NCBI GenBank assembly: GCA_963778465.1
Contig: CAVZUK010000003.1
Coordinates: 2,852,001 to 2,916,000 of the forward strand
Source: CAVZBW01 sp963778465
GTDB lineage: Bacteria > Actinomycetota > Acidimicrobiia > Acidimicrobiales > RAAP-2
Length of the DNA: 64,000 bases
Direction of reading: 5' to 3'
In this document: positions 1 through 7,776 of the stretch, one piece after another
Layout: the number at the start of each line of letters is the position of its first letter
How positions within the stretch are numbered: position 1 is the stretch's first letter
Program-made: the position numbers and the translations under genes
The notes under the pieces: model-generated
The model's database searches: none
Seen by the model: only the letters and a program-made list of their open reading frames with translations
What the model was told of the DNA's origin: nothing

Positions 1-674
1 CGAGCGAACTCGTCGGCGCAGCGGACGCCGGGCAGATCAAATCCATGATCCAGAAAGGCCTTCGCTCGTACCGACGATCCCTGATCAGGGACCGTCGTCA
101 TCTGCTCGAATCCTACGAGCTCGTCGACGTGGCCCGGAAGGTCGTCGGAGTCGGGAGCGTCGGCACACGGGCCTGGGTCGCTCTCTTCAAGGGGAACGAC
201 GCCGATGACACGCTCATCCTCCAAATGAAGGAGGCCGAAGCCTCCGTCCTAGAGCGCTTCTGCAGCGAGAGCGCGTTCAGCAACCATGGCCAGCGAGTCG
301 TGGAAGGTCAACGCTTCATGCAAGCAGCGAGCGATATCTTCCTCGGGTGGCATCGGGTCGAAGTCGGCATGGATGGCAACTCTCACGACTACTACTTCCG
401 CCAGTTGTGGGATTGGAAGGTGTCGGCTGACGTCGACAATATGCCTGCAGAGACCCTTCTCGTCTACGCCAAAATGTGCGGCTGGACGTTGGCTCGGGCT
501 CACGCCCGATCGGGTGACCGGGTAGCCATCGCTTCGTACCTAGGGTCTGGCGACGCCTTCGACCGGGCGATCGTCGAATTTGCCGTCGGTTACGCGGACC
601 AGAATGCCCTTGACCATCAATCCCTGGTTGACGCCATCGCCGAAGGCTCGGTTCAAGCAACGCTCGGGATCTAG
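1..674 (+). CDS. DUF2252 family protein, C-terminal part (cut by window start)
   Basis: The reading frame is open from base 3 through the left edge, so the first in-window ATG (45) is internal and the N-terminus is missing. What is visible fits the C-terminal two thirds of DUF2252 proteins: the motif VARKVVGVGSVGTRAW, then LQMKEAEASVLE, HGQRVVEGQRFMQAASDIFLGW and, near the end, LARAHARSGD. DUF2252 has a kinase-like (aminoglycoside phosphotransferase-like) fold, but no biochemical role is established, so I assign none. It ends 217 bases before the next gene and probably belongs to the element whose integrase remnant lies at 1241-1369. Confidence 0.85.
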   Translation, partial: SELVGAADAGQIKSMIQKGLRSYRRSLIRDRRHLLESYELVDVARKVVGVGSVGTRAWVALFKGNDADDTLILQMKEAEASVLERFCSESAFSNHGQRVVEGQRFMQAASDIFLGWHRVEVGMDGNSHDYYFRQLWDWKVSADVDNMPAETLLVYAKMCGWTLARAHARSGDRVAIASYLGSGDAFDRAIVEFAVGYADQNALDHQSLVDAIAEGSVQATLGI

Positions 675-799
675 TCCCTAACTGCGGGAAAAGACGAGGA
701 GCTTCAAGCTCGTGGCGAGAGTAACAGCCGGCATCGAGTTAGGCAGGCTTGGAATCGCCCAGCTGCCGGCGAATACTAAGAATGGGGGGTGTCAACCTT

Positions 800-812
800 T
801 TAGCACTGCTAA
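800..812. promoter_or_regulatory. 13-bp perfect inverted repeat TTAGCA-C-TGCTAA, possible operator
   Basis: A perfect palindrome with 6-base arms around one central C lies about 80 bases upstream of the small membrane-protein gene at 891, in an AT-richer stretch than its surroundings. Its size and position suit a repressor site. No regulator can be named. It shares its first bases with the CIRCE element but lacks the 9-base spacer and second arm. Confidence 0.3.
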
Positions 813-890
813 GTGAACCGTTAGTCGAACAGTCTATGGCAGGACGAATATAGAGGAACCATTTGAGCACTTGACCCTAAGGGGGGGAAC

Positions 891-1130
891 GTGTTGCTTG
901 CAAACAGCTACCCATTACTAAACGTTATTTGGAGCATGCTGGTCTTCGCTGGACTGGTGTTGTGGATATTCATTGTCATCTGGGTGTTTATCGACAACTT
1001 CCGGCGCCGGGACCATGGCGGTCTCGCGAAAGCGCTGTGGTTCGTCTTCGTCGTCTTTGTTCCCATCATCGGCGTGATCGCGTATCTCATCGCGAGACCG
1101 CCTGCCGCGGACCTCGTAGACGTGAGGTAG
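891..1130 (+). CDS. small two-span membrane protein, PLDc_N (phospholipase D nuclease N-terminal) type
   Basis: This is a 79-residue protein with a GTG start at 891 and a strong G-rich ribosome site (AAGGGGGGG) a few bases upstream. It has one hydrophobic segment at about residues 12-32 and a second at about 49-68, joined by a short basic loop (FRRRDHGG). This layout matches stand-alone PLDc_N proteins, which resemble the membrane anchor of cardiolipin synthases but have no catalytic HKD domain. The function is unknown; it is presumably an inner-membrane protein. It lies on the presumed integrated element beside tRNA-Leu. Confidence 0.75.
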   Translation: MLLANSYPLLNVIWSMLVFAGLVLWIFIVIWVFIDNFRRRDHGGLAKALWFVFVVFVPIIGVIAYLIARPPAADLVDVR

Positions 1131-1240
1131 CAGGCAAGACCCAGCGTTCTGGATCGCCTCAGTTGCTAACCCGCGCAGCACCGACGCGTACTATCCGAAT
1201 TTCCAATCGCTGGGGCTGAGTAGGGACCTGTCCTCCTCCT

Positions 1241-1260
1241 GAAGCGTCTCGAAGCGTCTC
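1241..1260 (+). repeat. 10-bp tandem duplication inside the integrase remnant
   Basis: The decamer GAAGCGTCTC occurs twice in a row. One copy encodes the KRL of the integrase motif KRLGHANI; the second copy shifts the frame, so this duplication is one of the lesions that inactivated the gene. Confidence 0.7.
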
Positions 1261-1369
1261 GGCCACGCCAACATCAGGATCACCCTCGCAGGCTTACGGT
1301 CACGTCCTTCCGAACGATGACGCAGCCGCTGCCACGGCGGGCCGCCCGCTGGACGACGCGACTACCTGA
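1241..1369 (+). pseudogene. decayed C-terminus of a tyrosine site-specific recombinase (integrase)
   Basis: Reading from 1251 gives RLGHANIRITL, the classic segment of phage-type integrases that carries one of the catalytic His/Arg-box histidines. After a one-base frame change near 1290 it continues with TYGHVLPNDDAAAA, containing the nucleophilic tyrosine region, and ends at TGA 1367-1369. Only about 40 codons survive, broken by a 10-bp duplication and at least one further frameshift; nothing upstream in 1131-1240 is recognisable as the rest. The stop lies 77 bases from the 3-prime end of tRNA-Leu, the usual place for an integrase after integration into a tRNA gene. It is non-functional as written. 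Confidence 0.75.
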
Positions 1370-1417
1370 GCCATCTGTTGATACCGAGCCCATCGAAGCC
1401 TTCTGGGCGGAAGGGCC

Positions 1418-1436
1418 GAGCCGCAAAGAGCGGCTC
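1418..1436 (-). terminator. hairpin downstream of tRNA-Leu, probable terminator
   Basis: A perfect 7-bp GC-rich stem (GAGCCGC / GCGGCTC) with a 5-base loop lies just beyond the tRNA 3-prime end in the direction of tRNA transcription. There is no good U-tract, so an intrinsic terminator is likely but not certain. Confidence 0.45.
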
Positions 1437-1446
1437 TGAACTGGGG

Positions 1447-1530
1447 TGTCGGAGGGGGGACTTGAACCCCCACGCCCTTGCGGGCACCAGCCCCTCAAGC
1501 TGGCGCGTCTGCCTATTCCGCCACTCCGAC
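1447..1530 (-). tRNA. tRNA-Leu (anticodon GAG)
   Basis: The 84-nt gene reads 1530 to 1447. The acceptor arms GTCGGAG and CTCCGAC pair over 7 bp with discriminator A. The anticodon stem CCAGC/GCTGG holds the loop TTGAGGG, giving anticodon GAG (plus-strand complement at 1494-1496), and there is a long class II variable arm typical of tRNA-Leu, followed by GTTCAAGTC in the T arm. CCA is not encoded (the template continues with CCC). It lies 92 bases downstream of the substrate-binding lipoprotein gene, and an integrase remnant abuts its 3-prime side. Confidence 0.95.
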
Positions 1531-1622
1531 GTGGTGCTCCCACCGAGGTGGAGCCCCGGTCGCAGCACAGCGATGTTAGTCGCTGCCTCGGGGCGCCTCT
1601 CGCCGCGACACAACCATCGCCC

Positions 1623-3404
1623 CTACCCCGACCCCGAGGAGGCGGAAGGCTTCGCCAGGTACGCCCAGCTCTCGGCATTCGACAACAGGCCCGCGTCGTA
1701 GGGATTCGGCCCGACGCCGCTCATCTTCGACGACCAGGCGAGCGCGTTCGGCTCGGTGAACAGCGGCAGGTTCGACATCGTGGTCCACAGCGTCTGGTCG
1801 GCCTGCTGGTAGAGCGGCTGCGCGCTGTTGGGATTGAGCTGCTCACCCGCCTGCAGCAGACCGTTGGTGACGTGGGAGTTGTCGAGCATGCTCCAGTCCT
1901 CGGAGCCGTTGTCGCCCGGCGTGCCCAGCGAGAGGGTGTTCCAGGCGATCGCGGCCGTGGGATAGGCCGTCGTCTGGATCGGTAGGAGCGCGAGATCGAC
2001 CGCCCCCTGCGCCAGGAGGAGCCCGGCCTCGGAGGCCGACGGGGCCCCGACGACCGTCACGGGGACGCCCACGGCGTGGAGCTGCTTGACGATGAGTGCG
2101 GCGTTCTCCCTCGCCCACAGGTCGCTGTCGTCGACCGCGAGGCGCAGCGAGAGGCTCTCGCCCTCGGCGTCGGTCCAGACGCCGAGCTCCCCTTGGTGCC
2201 AACCGGCCGCGTGCAGCAGCTTGATGGTCTGCTTCCGATCGGCCTTGACCGGGAAGGGCTCGGTCACGCCCGTGGGCAGGTTGGGGTATCCGGACTCGCC
2301 CTGGGTGTAGAAGTGCGTGACCGCGGGCACCGTCGTGCTGTCCGCCCAACTGACGGTCGCATCGACGAGGCGGGTGCGGTCGACGGCGTAGGCGAGCGCC
2401 TGTCGGACCCTCGGGTCCGACAGCAGCGGGGAGTCGGTCGCGAACTGGAGGTCCAACAACGTCGTGCCGAACTCCAGCTGGCTCTTGACCGGTCCGAGGG
2501 CTCCGACCGCCTCGAGGAAGGACTGGGAGAACGATGTCGGCTCAACCACCTGGGCCTGGCCGTTGGCCAGCCAGCGGGCGAGCTGGGCGGAGTCCGTCGC
2601 GGTGCGGACGACGATCTGGTCGAGATAGCCCGGCGTCTCCCACCACTTGGGGTTGCGCACCAGGACGACCTGGCCCGGCTGGACGGAACCGATCTCGTAG
2701 GGCCCTGCGGAGAGGTCGATTGCGGGGTCCACCGTCGAGCAGGGCGGGTTCCAACCCACGTCGCTCAGCACGTGTGCCGGCAGGAGATCGTGGAACAGGC
2801 CCTGCCAGTCGGCGTAGGGCGTCTTGAACACGACCGTCACGGTCCGCTGATCGTTGCTCCCCTTGACCGATGCGATGTCCCGGTATCCGAGGATGCTCGC
2901 GGCGTCCGTCGCCGGCGGCGTCGTGCCGACGATCGCCGTGGCTACGCCTCGCTGCTGCTGCCAGGCGTAGATGAAGTCCGCAGCCGTGATCGGCGTGCCG
3001 TCCGACCAGACGGCCTTCGGGTTCAAGGTGTACTGGATGGTCTCCGGCGAGGTGTCGACCAGCTCGGCCTGCTCCACGACCGCCTGATCCACGGTGGGCT
3101 GTCCGTTGGACTGCACCACGAAGGCACTCGGCAGCACCGGTGCGAGCACCAGCTGATTGGCCCAGGTGTCGCCCTGAGGGGTGTTCGGGTTGCACCCGGT
3201 GGTCGCCTGGTCGATCCCCACGGTGACGGTCCCGCCCTGCTTGACCGTCGCACTGCCCGAGGACGTCGTCGTCGAGTCATGCGCGGTGCCGGTCGAGGAG
3301 CACGCCGCCATGATCAGCGCGCCGACGGCGAGGGCGACGAGGACGGGCCGACGCTGCCATGCTGAATGGCGACGGGGGCTGGCAGTTGGCCCCCTCCGGC
3401 TCAC
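1623..3404 (-). CDS. ABC transporter substrate-binding lipoprotein, family 5 (oligopeptide/dipeptide type)
   Basis: 593 residues. The GTG start at 3404 overlaps the secG stop by four bases (GTGA), indicating translational coupling. The N-terminus has a basic stretch, a hydrophobic core and the lipobox-like LIMAAC, so the mature protein should be lipid-anchored at Cys about 35 outside the membrane. The body has SBP_bac_5 features: a binding-domain start with GTVTVGIDQ, the central segment DPRVRQALAYAVDR typical of DppA/OppA, and a length in the family range. It would capture peptides or similar solutes. No permease genes adjoin; a matching dpp-type permease/ATPase operon without a binding protein lies at 59409-63355, so the two may function together (inference). 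The substrate cannot be read from sequence. Confidence 0.88.
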   Translation of the reverse strand: MSRRGPTASPRRHSAWQRRPVLVALAVGALIMAACSSTGTAHDSTTTSSGSATVKQGGTVTVGIDQATTGCNPNTPQGDTWANQLVLAPVLPSAFVVQSNGQPTVDQAVVEQAELVDTSPETIQYTLNPKAVWSDGTPITAADFIYAWQQQRGVATAIVGTTPPATDAASILGYRDIASVKGSNDQRTVTVVFKTPYADWQGLFHDLLPAHVLSDVGWNPPCSTVDPAIDLSAGPYEIGSVQPGQVVLVRNPKWWETPGYLDQIVVRTATDSAQLARWLANGQAQVVEPTSFSQSFLEAVGALGPVKSQLEFGTTLLDLQFATDSPLLSDPRVRQALAYAVDRTRLVDATVSWADSTTVPAVTHFYTQGESGYPNLPTGVTEPFPVKADRKQTIKLLHAAGWHQGELGVWTDAEGESLSLRLAVDDSDLWARENAALIVKQLHAVGVPVTVVGAPSASEAGLLLAQGAVDLALLPIQTTAYPTAAIAWNTLSLGTPGDNGSEDWSMLDNSHVTNGLLQAGEQLNPNSAQPLYQQADQTLWTTMSNLPLFTEPNALAWSSKMSGVGPNPYDAGLLSNAESWAYLAKPSASSGSG

Positions 3405-3631
3405 TGCAGTCGGAGATCCAGGGTCACGGTGGTAAACGCGAACACGAGGGCCACCATGATGGTGATCCGGTCGAGGTTGCGCTCCACCACGGTCGAACCG
3501 GAGGCGGCTGCGCCCACGCTGCCGCCGAACATGTCGGACAGCCCGCCGCCCTTGCCGCTGTGCATGAGGATCAGGAAGATCAGGCCGAGGGCAGAGATGA
3601 CCTCGATCACGACGTACAGGGCGGTCAGCAC
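3401..3631 (-). CDS. secG: preprotein translocase subunit SecG
   Basis: 76 residues with two hydrophobic segments (about 3-20 and 53-72) around a glycine-rich loop containing HSGKGGGLSDMFGG, the SecG signature. It is the small subunit of the SecYEG channel that assists protein export. It sits directly downstream of tpiA, the usual position in actinobacteria, and its stop overlaps the GTG of the following lipoprotein gene, tying an exported protein to a Sec subunit. The start lies 63 bases after the tpiA stop. Confidence 0.93.
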   Translation of the reverse strand: MLTALYVVIEVISALGLIFLILMHSGKGGGLSDMFGGSVGAAASGSTVVERNLDRITIMVALVFAFTTVTLDLRLQ

Positions 3632-3694
3632 GGTCCTCGCTCCTCGGCGGACCCCGGCTCGATCCAGCTCAGCTCGCTCCGGCGGTCCACGTCC

Positions 3695-4534
3695 TCACTT
3701 GCTCCGGTCGCCACCAGGTGAACGGTAGCAGGCAGCCACCGCCCGAATGATGGCGGCGAAGCTCTCCCCTCCCAGGCTGGCTCCCCCGACCAGGAGCCCG
3801 TCCACGCCCCGCAGGGTCGCCAGGGAGTCGCAATTGTCGGCGGTGACCGATCCGCCGTACTGGATGCGGAGGTCCTCCCCGGCCTCGGCGCCCGACAGCG
3901 AGGTCACCCGATCTCGGATGTAGCGGGCGGCCTCCTCGGCATCCTCGGGCGTCGCCGCCCGACCGGTGCCGATGGCCCAGATGGGCTCGTAGGCGATCAC
4001 CATCGTGGAGACGGTCTCCGGCTTGATGCCCCGGAGCGCCGTCGAGAGCTGCCTCTCGAGCACCTGGTGGGCCTCACCGGCGTCGCGCTGCTCCTCGGTC
4101 TCCCCGACGCACAGGATGGGCACCATCGAGTGGCGCAAGACGGCCTTGAGCGTGGCCGCCACCGACTCGTCCGACATCCCGAACAGCTGGCGACGCTCCG
4201 AATGGCCGACGATCACGTAGCGGATGCCCAGGCGGGCCAGCATCGGTGGGGCCACCTCGCCGGTGAAGGCCCCCTGGTCGTGCTCGGAACAGTGCTGCGC
4301 CCCGAGGGACAGCGGGAGCCCCCGGTCCTCGACGACGCTCTGCACGGTCCGGAGGTCGGTGAAGGGTGGGTGGATCGACACCTCGACCTCGGGTCCCAAC
4401 CCCTCCAGGCGAAAACCCAGATCGCGAACCACGTGCAGGGCCGCGATGTGGTCGTGATGCATCTTCCAGTTGCCGCTCACCAGGGGGCGCCGCAGCGCCT
4501 CGGGTCGCGGCTTGGCCGCGATCGCCTCCGACAC
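3695..4534 (-). CDS. tpiA: triosephosphate isomerase
   Basis: 279 residues, slightly long because of a short N-terminal extension before RPLVSGNWKMH. It interconverts dihydroxyacetone phosphate and glyceraldehyde 3-phosphate. All key motifs are seen: the NWKM lysine, the histidine in VIVGHSERRQLFG, the catalytic glutamate in VIAYEPIWAIGTG and the phosphate loop YGGSV. The GTG start at 4534 lies 6 bases after the pgk stop, so the genes are almost certainly cotranscribed and coupled. Confidence 0.96.
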   Translation of the reverse strand: MSEAIAAKPRPEALRRPLVSGNWKMHHDHIAALHVVRDLGFRLEGLGPEVEVSIHPPFTDLRTVQSVVEDRGLPLSLGAQHCSEHDQGAFTGEVAPPMLARLGIRYVIVGHSERRQLFGMSDESVAATLKAVLRHSMVPILCVGETEEQRDAGEAHQVLERQLSTALRGIKPETVSTMVIAYEPIWAIGTGRAATPEDAEEAARYIRDRVTSLSGAEAGEDLRIQYGGSVTADNCDSLATLRGVDGLLVGGASLGGESFAAIIRAVAACYRSPGGDRSK

Positions 4535-4540
4535 CTCGGC

Positions 4541-5740
4541 TCAGCCGACCGTGGCGAGGCCGCAGGAGGCGTTGGGCGCCTTGCGCAGCGCCTCGAGCGC
4601 AGGCAGGTCCCCGTGCTCCAGGAGGACCAGGGACGCACCACCGCCGGTGGAGACGAAGTCGACCTTCTTGGCCAGGCAGAAGCGGTCCAGCGCGGCAGCG
4701 CTGTCGCCCCCGCCGACGACGGTGAACGCCTTGCTCGCCGCCAATGCCTCCGCCACTCGGTGCGTGCCGAGGGCAAACCGGTCGTCCTCGAACGCCCCGA
4801 GCGGGCCGTTCCACAGGACGGTCCCCGCTTCCGACACCGCCTCGGAGATCGCTGCGGTGGTATCGGGCCCGATGTCGACCCCTTTCCACCCGTCGGAGAG
4901 ATCCACGCCGGTGATCTTGGCTGCGCCCGTGTGGACGCTCGCACCAGCCCCGCACAGCTCCCCACCGGGCTCGAGGGCCACGATGTCGTTGGGGAGGAGG
5001 AGGTTGTCGCAGCGTCTGAGCAGCGCCGCGCAATCGTCGATCCGGTCGGGGTCGACGAGGGACGCGCCGACGTTGTGGCCGAGTGCCGCGAGGAAGGTGA
5101 ACGCCATCGCGCCACCCACCGCCAGCAGGTCGACGCGCTGCGCCAGGACGGAGAGCACGCCGAGCTTTTCGGCCACCTTGGCGCCCCCGACGATGGCCAC
5201 GAAGGGACGCTTCGGTGCGACGAGGAGCCCACCGAGCACCTCGACCTCGCAGGCCAGACGGAGGCCGGCGGCGCTCGGAAGCGTCCGCGGCGGCCCCACG
5301 ACAGAGGCGTGGCTGCGGTGGCTCGCGCCGAAGGCGTCGTTGACGTACACGTCGTATCCGTCCACGAGGCGCTCGACGAAGGCGGGGTCGTTGGTCTTCT
5401 CGCCCGGATCGAATCGAAGGTTCTCCATGAGCGAGGAGGCCGGAGAGAGCTTGGCCAGCACCTCCCGGACCGGCTCCATCGACCATCGGGGATCGGGATG
5501 ACCGCCCGGCCTGCCGAGGTGCGAGCACACCGTCACGTGCGCTCCCCGAGCCTCGAGCCACCGGAGCGTCGGCAGCGCGGTGCGGATGCGGAAGTCGTCG
5601 ACCACCCGCCGACCCTTTGGCGTGTCCTCGAGCGGGACATTGAAATCCGCCCGCACCAAGGCTCGCAGGCCCTCCAGGTCTGGAAGGTCCTCCAGCAGGG
5701 GAACCCCTGCCAAGAGCCTCGGTCGGGCGGCCTTGCTCAC
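4541..5740 (-). CDS. pgk: phosphoglycerate kinase
   Basis: 399 residues, normal length for bacterial PGK, which makes ATP from 1,3-bisphosphoglycerate in glycolysis. Visible motifs are RADFNVPLED with substrate-binding residues, SHLGRPGG, the nucleotide loop GGAKVAEKL and the C-terminal VGGGDSAAAL plus VSTGGGASL. GTG start at 5740. It lies between gap (19 bases upstream) and tpiA (6 bases downstream) in a standard lower-glycolysis cluster. Confidence 0.96.
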   Translation of the reverse strand: MSKAARPRLLAGVPLLEDLPDLEGLRALVRADFNVPLEDTPKGRRVVDDFRIRTALPTLRWLEARGAHVTVCSHLGRPGGHPDPRWSMEPVREVLAKLSPASSLMENLRFDPGEKTNDPAFVERLVDGYDVYVNDAFGASHRSHASVVGPPRTLPSAAGLRLACEVEVLGGLLVAPKRPFVAIVGGAKVAEKLGVLSVLAQRVDLLAVGGAMAFTFLAALGHNVGASLVDPDRIDDCAALLRRCDNLLLPNDIVALEPGGELCGAGASVHTGAAKITGVDLSDGWKGVDIGPDTTAAISEAVSEAGTVLWNGPLGAFEDDRFALGTHRVAEALAASKAFTVVGGGDSAAALDRFCLAKKVDFVSTGGGASLVLLEHGDLPALEALRKAPNASCGLATVG

Positions 5741-5759
5741 CGCCTCGAGCCCCCCGGTG

Positions 5760-6780
5760 TCATGCCTTTGCCCCTACGACGCCGACCAGGTCGACCAGGC
5801 GACACGAGTAGCCCCACTCGTTGTCGTACCAGCCCTGGACCTTCACCAGGGACATCCGGTCGTCGATCGCCTGCACCATGGTCAAACCGGCGTCGAATGT
5901 ACACGACGCGGGGCTCCCGACGATGTCCGACGAGACGATGGGGTCCTCCGTGTAGACGAGCACGCGGTCGAGCGGGGCGCACGTGGCGGCCTTGGCGAAG
6001 GCGGCGTTGACCTCCTCCACGCTGGTCGACCCCTTCACGACGACCGTGGCATCGGTCACCGAGCCGTCGGGAACCGGCACCCGGAGCGCCGTCCCGTCGA
6101 GCCTCCCCTCCATCGCCGTGAGCACGAGGGCCGTGGCCCGCGCCGGCGCCGGTGGAGGCCGGGATGATGTTCTGCGCGGCGGCACGGGCCCGGCGCGGGT
6201 CTCGGTGGGCGAGGTCGAGCAGGTTCTGGTCGTTGGTGTACGCGTGGACGGTCATCATGAGCCCCGACACGATCCCGAAGGCGTCGTCGAGCACCTTGAT
6301 CATCGGCACGAAGCAATTGGTCGTGCACGAGGCGTTGGAGATGATGACGTGGCGGGCCGGGTCGAACTCGTCGTCGTTGACGCCCACGACGAACGTCCCG
6401 TCCACCCCCTTGGCCGGCGCCGTGATGATCACCCGGGACGCGCCGCCCTCGAGGTGGCTCGCGGCCGCCTCCCGGGTCGTGAACCGACCCGTCGACTCCA
6501 CCACGACCGACACCCCGAGCTCGGCCCACGGGAGCAGGGCTGGCTCTCGTTCGGCGAAGACCCGGATCGAACGGGAGCCGACGACCAACTGGTCCCCGTC
6601 GACGCTCACCGGCTCCTTGAGGCGTCCATGGGTCGAGTCGTACCGCAAGAGGTGGGCGTTGGTCTCGACGGAGGTGATGTCGTTGATCGCGACGACCTCG
6701 ACGTCGGCCCCGCTCGCGAGGACGCTCCGGAGGAAGTTGCGCCCGATGCGCCCGAAGCCGTTGATGCCTACTCGAACCAT
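5760..6780 (-). CDS. gap: glyceraldehyde-3-phosphate dehydrogenase, frameshifted as given
   Basis: The first two thirds read normally from ATG 6780: the NAD-binding start INGFGRIGRNFLRS and the catalytic cysteine in NASCTTNC. After NIIPASTG the frame is lost; skipping one base within 6141-6150 restores ALVLTAMEGRLDGTALRVP and a normal C-terminus with WYDNEWGYSCRLVDL, ending at 5760. The repaired protein is about 339 residues, the expected size. The context is a run of alternating G and C, where a single-base insertion error is plausible. Without repair the reading frame runs on to 5737 with a nonsense tail. It starts 21 bases after yvcK; whiA, often found in this interval in actinobacteria, is absent. 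Confidence 0.9.
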
Positions 6781-6801
6781 GTCCCTCCCGCCGCTCGTGG
6801 T

Positions 6802-7776
6802 CTACATCAGCAGATCAGAGAGTGCGTGCGCCAATCTTGCCGGATCGTGCACCAGGCCGTTGGGACCCGAGAGGGGCCGGTCCACCACGGGCAGCTCGAG
6901 ACGACCCAGGGGCATCCCGCAAGAGGTGTCACAGAGCACGATATCGACCTCCACCCCGTGTTGGTGCAGGGCGGCCACATGGGCGGCGACGTCGTAGCCC
7001 TCCGTCTCGGGGATCTGGGGCCGCAGGTTGCACACGTAGACCCGCTGCGCCCGCGTCGCACGCAGTGCGGCCGCGATCGAGGGCACGATGGCCGCCGCCA
7101 GGATGCTCGTGTACAGGGAGCCGGGACCAAGGACGACCTGGTCAGCGGACGTGATCACGTCGACCGCGGCGGCCGGGGCCGTGACGTCGCAGGGCACGAG
7201 GCTCACCTGGGTGATCCGCCCGGCCCGGGAGACGGCGACCTGTCCGGCGACCTCTCCCCCGGCGGCTCGCGCCCGCAGCACCACCCGCTCGGTCGTCGCC
7301 GGGATCACCCGGCCACGGGCACCCACCAGGGACGCCGCCGCGTCGATGCCCGCCACGAGGTCGCCGGCCGCGTCCGAGAGACCGGCCAGAACGAGGTTCC
7401 CGAGCGCGTGGCCGGACAGCTCTCCCCCGCCGTCGAAGCGGTGCTCGAAGGCCGCAGCGAGTAGGGAGTCGGGCTCTGCGAGGGCCACGAGACACTTGCG
7501 GAGGTCCCCGAGCGCCACCACGTCCAGAGCCTCCCGGAGCCTCCCCGAGGAGCCCCCGTCGTCTGCCACCGAGACCACCGCGGAGACCTGCGAGGTGTAC
7601 CGGCGGACGGCACGGAGCGCCGCCGCCGTCCCGTGGCCACCACCCACCACGACCACCCGGGGGCCGCCGACGCCCGGTGAACCCTCGGACCTCTCAGACT
7701 CCTCAGACCGCCCGGGCCGGCCGAGCCGCCCGGCTTGCCCGCGCCGGATCGGCGCGTCGCTCCCGCCCGGCGTCAT
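6802..7776 (-). CDS. yvcK: YvcK/CofD-like family protein (gluconeogenesis factor type)
   Basis: 324 residues. ATG 7776 overlaps the rapZ stop (ATGA). After a roughly 40-residue low-complexity leader the conserved domain begins with VVVVGGGHGTAAALRAV, followed by VADDGGSSGRLREAL, the GDLRKC loop and VLGPGSLYTSILAA, all hallmarks of the YvcK branch of the CofD fold. Homologs bind UDP-sugars and are needed for normal cell-envelope growth on gluconeogenic carbon. It is the third gene of the uvrC-rapZ-yvcK unit. Confidence 0.93.
   Translation of the reverse strand: MTPGGSDAPIRRGQAGRLGRPGRSEESERSEGSPGVGGPRVVVVGGGHGTAAALRAVRRYTSQVSAVVSVADDGGSSGRLREALDVVALGDLRKCLVALAEPDSLLAAAFEHRFDGGGELSGHALGNLVLAGLSDAAGDLVAGIDAAASLVGARGRVIPATTERVVLRARAAGGEVAGQVAVSRAGRITQVSLVPCDVTAPAAAVDVITSADQVVLGPGSLYTSILAAAIVPSIAAALRATRAQRVYVCNLRPQIPETEGYDVAAHVAALHQHGVEVDIVLCDTSCGMPLGRLELPVVDRPLSGPNGLVHDPARLAHALSDLLM

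Noticed and set aside
800..812. CIRCE (HrcA) operator
   Set aside because: Only the first bases match; the second inverted arm and 9-base spacer are absent and no chaperone gene follows.
1280..1678. Minus-strand frame running across the tRNA-Leu gene
   Set aside because: It reads through the tRNA and the end of the lipoprotein gene and is a chance frame.
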